A stretch of DNA of 64,000 nucleotides from Arenibacter sp. F26102 (GTDB lineage Bacteria > Bacteroidota > Bacteroidia > Flavobacteriales > Flavobacteriaceae): NCBI RefSeq assembly GCF_023015865.1, contig NZ_JALKBC010000004.1, forward strand, positions 310,770 through 374,769, given 5' to 3'. A model generated the notes under the pieces. That model saw only the letters and a list, made by a program, of their open reading frames with translations, was not told the origin of the DNA and searched no databases. The translations under genes and the position numbers were made by a program. Positions 26,312 through 36,110 of this stretch are shown here, in pieces; position 1 is the first letter of the stretch, and each line of letters opens with the position of its first letter.

Positions 26312-29300
26312 TTACTTGGCATAGTATTTTTTGTTTCGCCAATAGCTTATACCTCCTATTACCGCTACACCTAAAACCGTATAATATATAAAGGTTGGGG
26401 TAATAACCTGTGCCCCGCTGGCATAACTGTGCAGACCAACCAAATAGAAATTAACTCCGAAATAAGTCATCATTATACTGCCAAAAGCAACGACGCTCAA
26501 CAAATTGAACAACCATTTGCCGCGTAAACCTGGAATTAATCTTGTGTGGATTACAAAAGCATAGATCATTATGGAAATCAAGGCCCAAGTTTCCTTTGGA
26601 TCCCATCCCCAATAGCGGCCCCAACTTTCATTGGCCCATTGCCCGCCCAAGAAATTACCAATTGTCAGCATAACCAAACCTACCGTTAAGGATAACTCAT
26701 TAATTATGGTGAGCTCCTTAATGTTATGTTCCATTTTTTTCTTATTCTTTTCGGTTGTCATAATAATCAAGAGCAGACTCACCAACCCCAAGATCATTCC
26801 CACAGTTAAGGGGCCATAACTACCAACGATTACCGCCACATGTATCATCAACCAATAACTATCCAGCACCGGCACAAGATTGGCTATGGAGGGGTCTACC
26901 CAACTCTGATGGGCAATCCATAACAACATAGCGGTCACAAAAGTAGCTGCCGCCACCGTCATATCGCTCTTCTTACTGAATAGGAGCCCCATGCCAAGAG
27001 TGGCCCAGGAAACGTATAGGATACTTTCATAGGCATCGCTCCATGGCGCATGTCCGGAAATATACCATCGCATCACCAATCCAAGGGTGTGCAGAATAAA
27101 AAACACATAAATCAATGTCTTTATGCCAGCAATACTAAATCGAAGTGCTTTCCTGTCCTTAATAATTTGAAATACAAGGAGAACAAACATCAACAAACCT
27201 ACCAGGGCGTAATACTTATAAAGCTTATTGTATATGTCTGCCTTATTGTAGAAAACTTCCGCTTTAATTTTGTTTTCTGAAGGCAATATTTCGCTACCGT
27301 GATTTTCTTGATTCTTTTTAAACGCGGCCAACAATTTATCGGCTTCGGAATAGTCTCCGGTGTTCACTGCTTTTTCCAAGCTCATTAAGTAGAAGGGTAC
27401 TGCATTTTTTATGAAATTGGCATACAAGGAATCCGATACCTGATATTGCCCTCCCCTATATTCCACAGCTGAGATCCATTTGTTATTTTCATCATTCAGC
27501 AATGGAAAAATTTTAACTATTTCACCTCCCAGAGCCCTATTCAATAGTACCAAACGTTCATCCAAACTCTTAAAGTCCTTTTGGAATTGGTTTGGGGTGT
27601 TGGTTGCATAGGCTTCCTGAAGATAGGCCGTTAATTTGTATTGACCTTTTTCATCAAAAAAATCGGTAGCCTTGGCAAATTTCTTACCGTGTTCGAGGCC
27701 TATAATCTTGCGAATACTGTCGTTTTGCCCTTTTTTATCAAGGGCAATAAATTCTGCATAGTACCAGGCAGTTGGATTCAACATCATGGATAGAAATACT
27801 TGGTCAGAATTAAAATCCGTATATTTCTCCTTGAGACTAAGCTTTCTCAATAGTTCGGAGGAAAACGTATTTATGGGTTTCATACGCCCTCCAGCATCTT
27901 GAATCACTAACTTTCCAAACTTTGCAGCATGCTCCTTTGAAGGGGTTATAGCATGTAATAATGAATCTACCTGTTTGGCTGTAGGGGTATTGTCATGCGC
28001 ATGACTATCTGCCTCCACATTGTCCTGTGCCATCATATTTAAACTAGTACCAAGAACAAACAACACTGCCAACTTAGTTCTTTTATTCTTTAGCTTTTCC
28101 AGAGAAGCACCTAAATCTTTAAACCTCGTCTTGCCGAAAAACATTATACCCATAAGCCCGGCATATAATAGGAAATAGCCTATATAAGTTATCCATGTAC
28201 CCCAAAAATCGTGGTTTACGGATAAAACGGTACCTTTTTCATCCGGGTGAAAACTAGCTTGAAAAAAACGATACCCCTTATGGTCCAAAATATGGTTCAT
28301 GTATATGTCATAATCAAAAGGACGGTCGTCCTCTATAGTAACCTTACTCATAAAGGAAGCGTAGCTATTCTCCGTTCCTGGATGCTTTTCTGCTATAAAA
28401 TCATTCAGTTTAATACCAAAAGGTAATGTATACACCTTGGAGCCGTAGGATAGATTGAAGTCTAACCCTCCCACATTAAACTCTCCTGAAAAATTGGATA
28501 TGCCCTTAGCTCCCAATAATTTTTTACGTACTGTTTCCCCGTTGGCCGTAATATCCACTATTAATGCATCTTGATCATTTTGCGTTTTTTCGTTTTCCGG
28601 AATTGCAATAACACCATAAGAGCCCTTGATAATTGGTTCAGGAATTACGAATTGCATTCCTGCAGTGGTATATAAAGATCTTAATTGAAAAGTTTGAAGA
28701 CTATCCTTTACCAAAGTGCCTTGAAACTGGTCGGCCATTCTCAAAAATTGACCTTCGAAGGGTGATTTTATTTGATACTCACCTTCCGATTCAATAATAT
28801 TTATGGCCCCCTCGGTCATCTTGTTCAAGGAAAATAGCACATTATGAATACTGGTAACCTCTCCACTTTCCAAATAATGGTCATGGCGCTCACCATCACC
28901 AGCTTCAACAATTTTCAGGTATTCCTTTCCGCTCCCATCTTCGATCAATCCTTCTTTGGCCCCATCAATAAATCCCGCATAGGATATGGTGAAGGGCTGT
29001 CCATTAAAATCGGAATTCCAAGGTAAATTGGATTTTATGGCTTCAGAGGTTACCAAAATATCATCTTCCAAAATTTTACGTTTGGGCTCGTTGTTTATTT
29101 CCCCGTCTACAAAAACGGTCAGGTAAGTTTTATCAGAATAAAAAACGTTTTCCGTGCTTCCTTCACGAATAGGCATCATGCCTTCAAAACTTATGTATCT
29201 GGTGACAAAGGCACCTAGAATGATCAAAATCCATGAAAGATGTAACATTAATACCGCCCATTTTTCCTTTCTTAATAACTTATATCGTGAAATATTACCC

Positions 29301-29488
29301 ACAAAGTTGATAACAAAAAATACCATAATAGCCTCGAACCATGTGGCATTGTATATCCAGATTCTTGCGGTTTCGGTGCTATACCAGCTTTCAATAAAAG
29401 TACCGAAGGCCATGGCAGTAGCAAAAACAATAAATAAGACGGCGGTTAAACGGGTGGAAAAGAATATCTTTTTAAGAAGTTCAATCAT
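26312..29488 (-). CDS. ResB-CcsA (CcsBA) fused cytochrome c synthase, system II
   Basis: 1058-residue fusion that moves haem across the membrane and attaches it to apocytochrome c. The ResB-like N-terminal half (about 1-455) has helices at FSTRLTAVLFIVFATAMAFG, FEAIMVFFVINFVGN and LSWILIILGAFV, then a large periplasmic domain (about 105-410) and a closing helix. A periplasmic linker follows. The CcsA half (about 740-1055) carries the WWD haem-handling motif WGRYWGWDPKETWALI around residue 955. The gene is solitary and of usual length for Bacteroidota. A possible -7 box TATTTTTG lies at 29518-29525. Confidence 0.93.
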   Translation of the reverse strand: MIELLKKIFFSTRLTAVLFIVFATAMAFGTFIESWYSTETARIWIYNATWFEAIMVFFVINFVGNISRYKLLRKEKWAVLMLHLSWILIILGAFVTRYISFEGMMPIREGSTENVFYSDKTYLTVFVDGEINNEPKRKILEDDILVTSEAIKSNLPWNSDFNGQPFTISYAGFIDGAKEGLIEDGSGKEYLKIVEAGDGERHDHYLESGEVTSIHNVLFSLNKMTEGAINIIESEGEYQIKSPFEGQFLRMADQFQGTLVKDSLQTFQLRSLYTTAGMQFVIPEPIIKGSYGVIAIPENEKTQNDQDALIVDITANGETVRKKLLGAKGISNFSGEFNVGGLDFNLSYGSKVYTLPFGIKLNDFIAEKHPGTENSYASFMSKVTIEDDRPFDYDIYMNHILDHKGYRFFQASFHPDEKGTVLSVNHDFWGTWITYIGYFLLYAGLMGIMFFGKTRFKDLGASLEKLKNKRTKLAVLFVLGTSLNMMAQDNVEADSHAHDNTPTAKQVDSLLHAITPSKEHAAKFGKLVIQDAGGRMKPINTFSSELLRKLSLKEKYTDFNSDQVFLSMMLNPTAWYYAEFIALDKKGQNDSIRKIIGLEHGKKFAKATDFFDEKGQYKLTAYLQEAYATNTPNQFQKDFKSLDERLVLLNRALGGEIVKIFPLLNDENNKWISAVEYRGGQYQVSDSLYANFIKNAVPFYLMSLEKAVNTGDYSEADKLLAAFKKNQENHGSEILPSENKIKAEVFYNKADIYNKLYKYYALVGLLMFVLLVFQIIKDRKALRFSIAGIKTLIYVFFILHTLGLVMRWYISGHAPWSDAYESILYVSWATLGMGLLFSKKSDMTVAAATFVTAMLLWIAHQSWVDPSIANLVPVLDSYWLMIHVAVIVGSYGPLTVGMILGLVSLLLIIMTTEKNKKKMEHNIKELTIINELSLTVGLVMLTIGNFLGGQWANESWGRYWGWDPKETWALISIMIYAFVIHTRLIPGLRGKWLFNLLSVVAFGSIMMTYFGVNFYLVGLHSYASGAQVITPTFIYYTVLGVAVIGGISYWRNKKYYAK

Positions 29489-29983
29489 TATGGTAAGAAA
29501 GGTTTGATTTAAACATGCAAAAATACATTTTTATAAGGGTTTAAATATTAAATCTTTTGTTAATTGAGTATTTGTATTTATATAAATTGAAGAATTTTCA
29601 GTCCTACTTTAGGGCTTAGTTCCCCTAGGGCATTTTAACATTGGGCCAATGGGAAACGACATTACATTTTTGCCTATTATTTTAAATAAAATTTATTGAT
29701 AAAGGCTTCCAAACATACCTTCTGTTTTAAATTGGATGCATTATTGGGTAATTGTGTTACTAATTATATTGAATGATTTACTTATTGGACGGAGTGTTAG
29801 GATTAACATTATGTTCTGCATTGGGAACTTAGGGTCTTAACGGAATGAACTTGAACTAAACCAATAATGTTGCCAATCTTGGTAAATAAATTGAATTTAA
29901 GGTCCTCAGTTGGATTTTTAAAAAGTATATCCTTCAAAAAACTTATCGTCCATAACCCTTAAATTTTGATATAATATTTACTT
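29489..29983. other. Intergenic stretch of about 495 bp
   Basis: The longest non-coding stretch in the window, between divergently transcribed ccsBA and the DUF2520 gene. Its left end holds the possible ccsBA -7 box, and its right end a TACTTTTG box at 29979-29986. In between are an 11-bp symmetrical ATTGGGCCAAT (29640-29650) and AT-rich DNA with only very short frames. I see no RNA gene or strong hairpin. Confidence 0.5.
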
Positions 29984-29989
29984 TTGACT

Positions 29990-30754
29990 ATGATATCAAT
30001 TGTAATATTGGGAACTGGCAATGTCGCCAAGCATTTATTCGATGTCTTTTGGGGTAATAAAGAAATAAATGTGCTACAAGTCCTTGGCCGTAATAAGCAT
30101 AAACTTTCCTATTTTAAAGATAAGGTCGACACGAGTACGGATTTTTCAAAAATATTAGATGCCGATATATTCCTCATAGCGGTAAGTGATGATTCGGTAG
30201 CCGAAGTTGCACAATTTCTGAATGGTAAAAACGGTTTAGTAGCGCATACTTCTGGTAGTGTACCTATTGCTGCTCTTGGCAATAAATCAAGAAGAGGGGT
30301 ATTCTATCCCCTTCAAAGTTTTAGTGAAGGAAAACCAATAGATTTTAAAACTGTACCCATCTGTATAGAAGCCGAAAATGAAGTGGACTTGAAACAATTG
30401 CAAAAATTGGCTCAACAGGTCTCTTTACAGATTCATGAAATATCTTCAGAACAAAGAAAATCTATTCATTTGGCGGCTGTTTTTGCCAATAATTTCACCA
30501 ACCATCTTTTTACCATTGCCAGTGAAATTTGTGCTGACAATGATTTGCCTTTTAGCATATTAACCCCTTTGATAAAGGAAACTGTAGAAAAAATGGGTTG
30601 TTTGGCCCCATTCGATGCTCAAACCGGACCGGCCAAAAGAAATGATATAAGGACGATGGAATCCCATTTAAATCAACTTAAAAATAAAAATTATCAGGAT
30701 ATTTACAGCTTGTTAAGCAAATCGATAAAAGAAAAATATGGACAGAAGCTATAA
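29990..30754 (+). CDS. Rossmann-fold/DUF2520 oxidoreductase-like protein
   Basis: 254 residues from ATG 29990 (a TTG two codons earlier is also possible). Starts MISIVILGTGNVAKHLFDVF, a dinucleotide-binding GxGNVA fold, continues with IFLIAVSDDSVAEVAQFL and VAHTSGSVPIAAL, and ends in a helical DUF2520 domain with HLAAVFANNFTNHLF. It is related to ketopantoate- and NADP-dependent reductases, but the substrate is unknown. First gene of an operon of five, it overlaps the KdsC-like gene by 17 bp. A TACTTTTG box ends three bases before the ATG. Confidence 0.85.
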   Translation: MISIVILGTGNVAKHLFDVFWGNKEINVLQVLGRNKHKLSYFKDKVDTSTDFSKILDADIFLIAVSDDSVAEVAQFLNGKNGLVAHTSGSVPIAALGNKSRRGVFYPLQSFSEGKPIDFKTVPICIEAENEVDLKQLQKLAQQVSLQIHEISSEQRKSIHLAAVFANNFTNHLFTIASEICADNDLPFSILTPLIKETVEKMGCLAPFDAQTGPAKRNDIRTMESHLNQLKNKNYQDIYSLLSKSIKEKYGQKL

Positions 30755-31265
30755 GGAACTGCTACAAGACATCACCACCTTTGTATTTGACGTAGACGGG
30801 GTATTCACGGATGGCAAAATTATTATTACAACGGAAGGGGAAATGCTAAGAACAATGAACGTTCAGGACGGTTATGCCGTAAAAGTGGCTATTCAACAGG
30901 GTTATAATGTATGTATTATTTCTGGCGGAACCAACGAAGGGGTAAGATTGCGTTTAAGGGGATTGGGAGTTACCGATATTCATATGGGCGCCCACCATAA
31001 AATAGATCCTTTTGATGAATATTTGGATATTTACAATATAAACCCACAGCATGTACTTTATATGGGCGATGATATCCCTGATATTCCCCCAATGAGACTG
31101 GCGGGCATACCCTGTTGCCCCCAAAATGCCGTTCCGGAAGTAAAGGCAATGTCCAAATACATCTCCCATAAACACGGTGGTGAAGGTTGTGTTAGGGATG
31201 TTATTGAACAGGTACTGAAAGTTAGAGGGCATTGGGCCGAGAATTTCAGCGCCAAGAACGATTAA
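30738..31265 (+). CDS. kdsC: KdsC-type HAD phosphatase (3-deoxy-D-manno-octulosonate 8-phosphate phosphatase)
   Basis: 175 residues, HAD superfamily without a cap (C0 type), likely making Kdo for lipopolysaccharide from Kdo-8-phosphate. Motif I is FDVDGVFTDG (Asp nucleophile and acid/base Asp), motif II ISGG, and motif IV MGDDIPDIPPM. C-terminal KYISHKHGGEGCVRDVIEQ matches the KdsC tail. The start overlaps the upstream gene's 3' end, and Maf begins 4 bp after its stop, so all three are read as one transcript. The family assignment is firm, the in vivo substrate inferred. Confidence 0.88.
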   Translation: MDRSYKELLQDITTFVFDVDGVFTDGKIIITTEGEMLRTMNVQDGYAVKVAIQQGYNVCIISGGTNEGVRLRLRGLGVTDIHMGAHHKIDPFDEYLDIYNINPQHVLYMGDDIPDIPPMRLAGIPCCPQNAVPEVKAMSKYISHKHGGEGCVRDVIEQVLKVRGHWAENFSAKND

Positions 31266-31269
31266 CGCC

Positions 31270-31857
31270 ATGCCTCAAACCAGACTGAACGAATACCAGG
31301 TAATATTGGCTTCGGCTTCTCCTAGAAGACAAGAGTTCCTGAGGGAAATGGGAATAGATTTTAATGTACATATAATTGACATTGAGGAAACCTATCCCAA
31401 CCATTTAGAGGGTGCCGAAATTTCAGATTATCTGGCTGAATTGAAGGCCGGTGGTTATAAAAATAAGTTAGGAAATAAGGATATCCTCATAACATCCGAT
31501 ACCGTGGTATGGCATAAGAATAAATCCTTGGCTAAACCAGCAGACAAAGATGATGCCTTTAGGATGTTGAAGACACTATCCAATGATTGGCATGACGTAA
31601 TTACCTCAGTTTGCTTTACCACCAAGGACCACCAAAGAACCGTAAATAACTGTACCCGGGTAAAGTTTCGGGAATTGACCGAAGAAGAAATTTGGTACTA
31701 TATAAAGAACTATAATCCCTTTGATAAGGCAGGAGGTTATGGCATACAGGATTGGATTGGACTTATTGGAATTGAAAAAATTGAGGGTTCCTATACCAAT
31801 GTAGTAGGTTTGCCCACCCAATTGGTGTACAAAACGTTAATGGCCATGGTAGGCTAG
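31270..31857 (+). CDS. maf: Maf-family nucleotide pyrophosphatase
   Basis: 195-residue house-cleaning enzyme that hydrolyses non-canonical or excess nucleoside triphosphates (dTTP/UTP type by family). Motifs: LASASPRRQEFLREMGI (nucleotide-binding loop), ITSDTVVWHKNKSLAKPADKDDA (catalytic Asp) and GGYGIQDWIGLIG, which resembles the dTTPase/UTPase (YhdE) subfamily. It is the third gene of the operon, 4 bp after KdsC. The KdsC-Maf adjacency is common in flavobacteria. Confidence 0.92.
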   Translation: MPQTRLNEYQVILASASPRRQEFLREMGIDFNVHIIDIEETYPNHLEGAEISDYLAELKAGGYKNKLGNKDILITSDTVVWHKNKSLAKPADKDDAFRMLKTLSNDWHDVITSVCFTTKDHQRTVNNCTRVKFRELTEEEIWYYIKNYNPFDKAGGYGIQDWIGLIGIEKIEGSYTNVVGLPTQLVYKTLMAMVG

Positions 31858-31892
31858 CTTATTTTGAATAATTTTATGAAAATTCAATTGTT

Positions 31893-32843
31893 ATGCAACG
31901 TCTTTTTAAATTCCAGTTTTTACCCGTACTATTTTTATTGGTTGTTTTTCATTCCTGTAAGGAAAATTCAAAGAATAACAAGAACGTTTCGCTTATAGCA
32001 AACGACGCAAAAATGTCCAATACCGCAACGATAAAAAATCAGTTGTCGGAAGAATTTAAAAGTTATTGGTATGCCGGAAAAGCGGAAATAACTTCCTATA
32101 AATTGGAACAGGCCCGCTATGGTGAACTAAGGGACGGGAATGCCGTCTTAATATATGTAACAGAACCTTTTTTGGCAAGTAAGCAAGTAAAGGCCGATAA
32201 TTCAAATCCGGATAATGTATCTGTATTAAAGTTGAATAGCACCAAAAAATTCTTAACCGGAATCTACCCCTACTCTATCATGAACAGTAGTTTTTATCCG
32301 GTAGCGGACAACCAACATGCCATTAAACTCACCTCTTCGGTACAGGAATGGTGTGGTCAGGTATTTACCCAGTTGAACAATAGGGAGAAATTTGAGGTAA
32401 ACTCCTTTTCTTATTTTGAGAGCGATGGGGACCAAACCTTAACGTTGGACAAAACGGATTTAGAGAACGAAATTTGGAATAAAATAAGGATAAATCCCAA
32501 CAATCTACCTCAAGGTAACATATCTATTATACCTTCATTGGAATATTTACGTCTGGCGCACAAAGAATTAAAGTCCTATACTGCCAATGCGGAATTAAGT
32601 ACCGAAGGAAATCTCCAAACTTATAAAATTACCTATCCGGAATTGGATAGGACATTGGCCATTACCTTTGAAAAATCCTTCCCGTATGGAATAGAATATT
32701 GGTCCGAAACTTACAAAAGTGGATTTGGCCCCGATTCCCAAACACTTACTACGAAGGCAACTAAAATAAAAACATTAAACCGGGCTTATTGGCAGGAAAA
32801 CAGAAATAGTGATGTATTTTTGCGCGACAGTTTAGGATTATAA
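31893..32843 (+). CDS. Conserved lipoprotein of unknown function
   Basis: 316 residues with a lipoprotein signal (lipobox VFHSC, Cys22). The mature part begins LSEEFKSYWYAGKAEITSYKLEQARYGELR, a block I recall from flavobacterial lipoproteins next to Maf, but no biochemical function is known to me. Further blocks are SVQEWCGQVF (a single conserved Cys) and SFPYGIEYWSETY. It is fourth in the operon and 5 bp before the channel gene. Enzymatic activity is not visible. Confidence 0.75.
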   Translation: MQRLFKFQFLPVLFLLVVFHSCKENSKNNKNVSLIANDAKMSNTATIKNQLSEEFKSYWYAGKAEITSYKLEQARYGELRDGNAVLIYVTEPFLASKQVKADNSNPDNVSVLKLNSTKKFLTGIYPYSIMNSSFYPVADNQHAIKLTSSVQEWCGQVFTQLNNREKFEVNSFSYFESDGDQTLTLDKTDLENEIWNKIRINPNNLPQGNISIIPSLEYLRLAHKELKSYTANAELSTEGNLQTYKITYPELDRTLAITFEKSFPYGIEYWSETYKSGFGPDSQTLTTKATKIKTLNRAYWQENRNSDVFLRDSLGL

Positions 32844-32848
32844 TATTT

Positions 32849-33397
32849 ATGGAAGCATTTTTTTTAGATTACCAAGATGAACTGGTGGGCACGGGCATAT
32901 CTTTGTTGGTTTTTCTGATATTAAAGTATCTAGGAGCAAAAGCTATAAGGAAAGTTGGGAAAATTAGTGATATAAACAAGGTTCGTACACGTTTGATCAT
33001 CAAATACTCCACCGCCGGCCTAACCTCTTTTGGAATAGTTGCATTAATTTTGATATGGGGAGTGGAGATGAAGGATATCGGCCTAGTTTTTTCCTCGGCT
33101 TTTGCCGTAATAGGTGTCGCCCTTTTTGCACAGTGGTCCATATTGAGCAATATAACAGCCGGGGTTATCCTGTTTTTTTCATTTCCTTTTAGGATTGGGG
33201 ATAAAATAAAAATAATGGACAAAGAGGTCGAATTGCCTGAAGAGGTTTATTTAATAGAGGATATCAGGGCTTTTCACGTCCATCTCAGAAAGGCCAATGG
33301 CGAATTATTGACCTACCCCAACAACATGATGCTTCAGAAGGCAATTGTTCTAGCGGAAACCTACGAAGATTCCTTGGAAAATAGTGATGCCTTATAA
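32849..33397 (+). CDS. Small MscS-family mechanosensitive channel
   Basis: 182 residues with three membrane helices (about 13-32, 50-72, 78-108). TM3 and the beta domain are typical: FAVIGVALFAQWSILSNITAGVILFFSFPFRIGDKI. The C-terminal cytoplasmic part is cut short compared with E. coli MscS (286 residues), retaining only the first beta domain and VHLRKANGELLTYPNN. A channel that opens under membrane tension is expected. Last gene of the operon. Confidence 0.88.
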   Translation: MEAFFLDYQDELVGTGISLLVFLILKYLGAKAIRKVGKISDINKVRTRLIIKYSTAGLTSFGIVALILIWGVEMKDIGLVFSSAFAVIGVALFAQWSILSNITAGVILFFSFPFRIGDKIKIMDKEVELPEEVYLIEDIRAFHVHLRKANGELLTYPNNMMLQKAIVLAETYEDSLENSDAL

Positions 33398-33474
33398 GGT
33401 GTTAAAGAAGTTGTAAATATTACCATCTCGGATTATATATTTCTATATTTGAGGACCAACTAAAACAAATTTAT

Positions 33475-35985
33475 ATGCGCCTCTATTGGGTATTCTTTTT
33501 AGGAATACTGCTTACCTGTAAACCTTTATTCTCGCAAGCACCTAGAAAAAATACTTCTTCGGATATTTTTCATGCCATTCAAAAATTAAATTTTTTAGGT
33601 ACTGCCCTCTACATAGCCGCACATCCTGATGATGAAAATACCAGACTCATTTCCTTTCTATCCAATGAGGTAAAGGCCAAAACTGCTTATTTATCATTAA
33701 CACGAGGTGATGGCGGACAAAACTTAATCGGTTCCGAATTAAGGGAATTGTTGGGTGTTTTACGGACACAGGAATTATTGGCTGCCAGGCGCATTGATGG
33801 CGGGGAACAATTTTTTTCAAGGGCAAATGATTTTGGTTACTCCAAGCACCCTAACGAAACCCTTAAAATATGGAACAAGGAGGCTGTATTGAGCGATGTT
33901 ATATGGATTATACGTAATTATAAACCAGACGTCATCATTAATAGATTTGACCATAGATCTCCAGGATCTACCCATGGCCATCACACCTCCTCTGCCATGC
34001 TGAGTTATGAGGCTTTTGATTTGGCCAATAATCCCAATATTTATCCGGAACAACTAACGATCACTGATGTTTGGCAACCTAAAAGACTTTTTTTCAATAC
34101 ATCTTGGTGGTTTTATGGCAGTGAGGACAAATTTCAAAAAGCGGACAAATCCAAAATGATAGATTTAGATGTTGGGGTTTATTATCCTTTAAGGGGTGTT
34201 TCCAATAACGAAATTGCATCGCTAGCCAGTAGTCAGCACTTGTGCCAAGGCTTTGGAAGGCTTACCACGCGTGGTAGTGAGAATGAGTATATAGAATTAT
34301 TAAAGGGAGACCTTCCCAAGGACAAATCCAATATTTTCGACGGAATAAATACCACTTGGTCTAGAGTTGAGGGAGGTGAAGAGGTTGGTAGAATTTTACT
34401 TGAGATAGAGCGGAATTTTGATTTTACCCAACCTTCAAAACATTTATCCAAGCTTATTGAAGCATATAAGGCCTTAATGAAGATAAATGACGAGCATTGG
34501 AAGGCTATCAAGAAAAAGGAGCTGGAAGACATTATCCAGTCGGTTTGTGGTCTCTATTTGGAAGCCACCACTACAGAATCACATACTTATCCAGGAAGCC
34601 ACATACTGGTAAATTTAGAAGCTTTAAACAGAAGCGCGGCCAATATTAACCTTAAAACGGTATCCATTACCAATGACAATCCGTTAGTCCAAAACATAAT
34701 TCTAAAGGAAAATAAAAAGGAATTAATAAAAATTGACCTGGAAGTTACGGCCAATACAAGCTACACCAGTCCTTATTGGTTAAACAGCAAGGGCACACTT
34801 GGGATGTATAAGGTAACGGACCAAAATTTAATTGGCAAACCTGAGACTCCCAAGGCCTTTGAGGTTACCATTGAAATGGAATTCAACGGTTTTCCCATTA
34901 AAATTAAGAAACCTGTAGTATACAAATATTCCAAACCTGAAAAAGGAGAAATATACCAGCCTTTTGAAATTTTGCCCGAGGCTACTGCTGGCTTTAAGGA
35001 CAAGGTCGTCATCTTTGCTACTTCCGAGCCTAAAGAAATACCGGTGACTATTAAAGCCTTAAAAAACAACGTAAAAGGGGAGTTACAAATATGTTTTGGC
35101 AAAGGCTGGAAGGTGGATCAAGAAATTAAGTCATTCGAAATAGAGAAAAACGGAGATCAGCAAACGTTGCATTTTTTAGTAACTCCGCCATCATATGAAG
35201 ATGAAAATTACATTTCGCCCATAATTAAAATAAATGGAAAGGAAATTTCCAAAGAGCTGATCGAAATTGACTACGACCATATTCCAAAACAATCTGTGTT
35301 ATTGAATTCAAAAACCAAAGTGGTTCGAATTAACATTAATAAAACAGGAGAAAATATAGGCTATATTGTTGGTGCAGGAGACGAGATTCCAGAAAGTTTG
35401 GAACAAATAGGCTATAAAGTAGTAAAAATAGATCCCATTTCCATACAGGCCGGTTCCTTGAACAAATTTGATGCTATTGTTGTTGGCATAAGAGCTTACA
35501 ACGTTGTGGAGGAATTGAAGTTTAAACAACGCTATTTATTGGATTATGTTAAGGAAGGCGGTAATTTAATTATTCAGTATAATACGGCAGGAAGAAATGG
35601 GTTGGATATGGAGAACCTTGCCCCCTACCCCTTATCCATTTCCCGCGATCGGGTTACAGATGAAACTTCTGACGTTAAAATCCTGGCCAATAGCCATGCC
35701 GTTGTCAATTATCCAAATAAAATAACCAAAAATGATTTTAATGGGTGGGTTCAGGAACGTGGTCTATATTTCCCAGATCAATGGTCCAAAGAATTCACGC
35801 CCATACTTTCTATGAGCGATGAGGGAGAAACGGCATTAAATGGAAGTCTTTTAGTTGCACCGTACGGTAAGGGAAACTATATTTATACGGGATTAAGTTT
35901 TTTTAGAGAGTTACCTGCCGGAGTAACTGGGGCGTATAGACTTTTTGCCAATTTGCTATCCTTAAAACAGGAAAGCCAGAAATAA
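33475..35985 (+). CDS. Large secreted PIG-L/LmbE-family deacetylase
   Basis: 836 residues with a signal peptide (1-20, ending LFSQA). The N-terminal deacetylase domain (about 30-280) has AAHPDDENTRLISFL (zinc and catalytic residues), LTRGDGGQNLIGSELRELLG and NRFDHRSPGSTHGHHTSSA (second metal site). A middle beta-sandwich part (300-600) is followed by a C-terminal domain (about 620-835) that resembles the ThuA/glutamine-amidotransferase-like fold, with a GAGDEIPESLEQIGY start and YVKEGGNLIIQYNT. It probably de-N-acetylates sugars outside the cytoplasm. A -7-like TATATTTG lies at 33444-33451. A microprotein and sodium symporter follow it. Confidence 0.85.
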   Translation: MRLYWVFFLGILLTCKPLFSQAPRKNTSSDIFHAIQKLNFLGTALYIAAHPDDENTRLISFLSNEVKAKTAYLSLTRGDGGQNLIGSELRELLGVLRTQELLAARRIDGGEQFFSRANDFGYSKHPNETLKIWNKEAVLSDVIWIIRNYKPDVIINRFDHRSPGSTHGHHTSSAMLSYEAFDLANNPNIYPEQLTITDVWQPKRLFFNTSWWFYGSEDKFQKADKSKMIDLDVGVYYPLRGVSNNEIASLASSQHLCQGFGRLTTRGSENEYIELLKGDLPKDKSNIFDGINTTWSRVEGGEEVGRILLEIERNFDFTQPSKHLSKLIEAYKALMKINDEHWKAIKKKELEDIIQSVCGLYLEATTTESHTYPGSHILVNLEALNRSAANINLKTVSITNDNPLVQNIILKENKKELIKIDLEVTANTSYTSPYWLNSKGTLGMYKVTDQNLIGKPETPKAFEVTIEMEFNGFPIKIKKPVVYKYSKPEKGEIYQPFEILPEATAGFKDKVVIFATSEPKEIPVTIKALKNNVKGELQICFGKGWKVDQEIKSFEIEKNGDQQTLHFLVTPPSYEDENYISPIIKINGKEISKELIEIDYDHIPKQSVLLNSKTKVVRININKTGENIGYIVGAGDEIPESLEQIGYKVVKIDPISIQAGSLNKFDAIVVGIRAYNVVEELKFKQRYLLDYVKEGGNLIIQYNTAGRNGLDMENLAPYPLSISRDRVTDETSDVKILANSHAVVNYPNKITKNDFNGWVQERGLYFPDQWSKEFTPILSMSDEGETALNGSLLVAPYGKGNYIYTGLSFFRELPAGVTGAYRLFANLLSLKQESQK

Positions 35986-36007
35986 AAAACAAATAACAAG
36001 AATATTT

Positions 36008-36109
36008 ATGTTCGAAAAATTTGATTGGAAAAAGGAATATACAGTGGTATTAGCACTTAATATTATCTACATAATTGTTTTTTATTTAATAATGACCGGA
36101 AACCGTTAA
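36008..36109 (+). CDS. 33-residue single-pass membrane microprotein
   Basis: ATG at 36008 opens 33 codons ending TAA 36107-36109. The protein has a charged N-tail (MFEKFDWKKEY), a membrane helix TVVLALNIIYIIVFYLIM, and a TGNR tail. One base separates its stop from the symporter ATG, which suggests translational coupling. The charged tail and clean helix favour a real small protein over chance, and it could be a helper subunit of the symporter. No homology could be tested. Confidence 0.6.
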   Translation: MFEKFDWKKEYTVVLALNIIYIIVFYLIMTGNR

Positions 36110-36110
36110 T

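Noticed and set aside
29951-29975. GATATAAT upstream of the DUF2520 gene as a further ECF-like promoter
   Set aside because: No GTAAC at 17 nt upstream; the position holds TCGTC.
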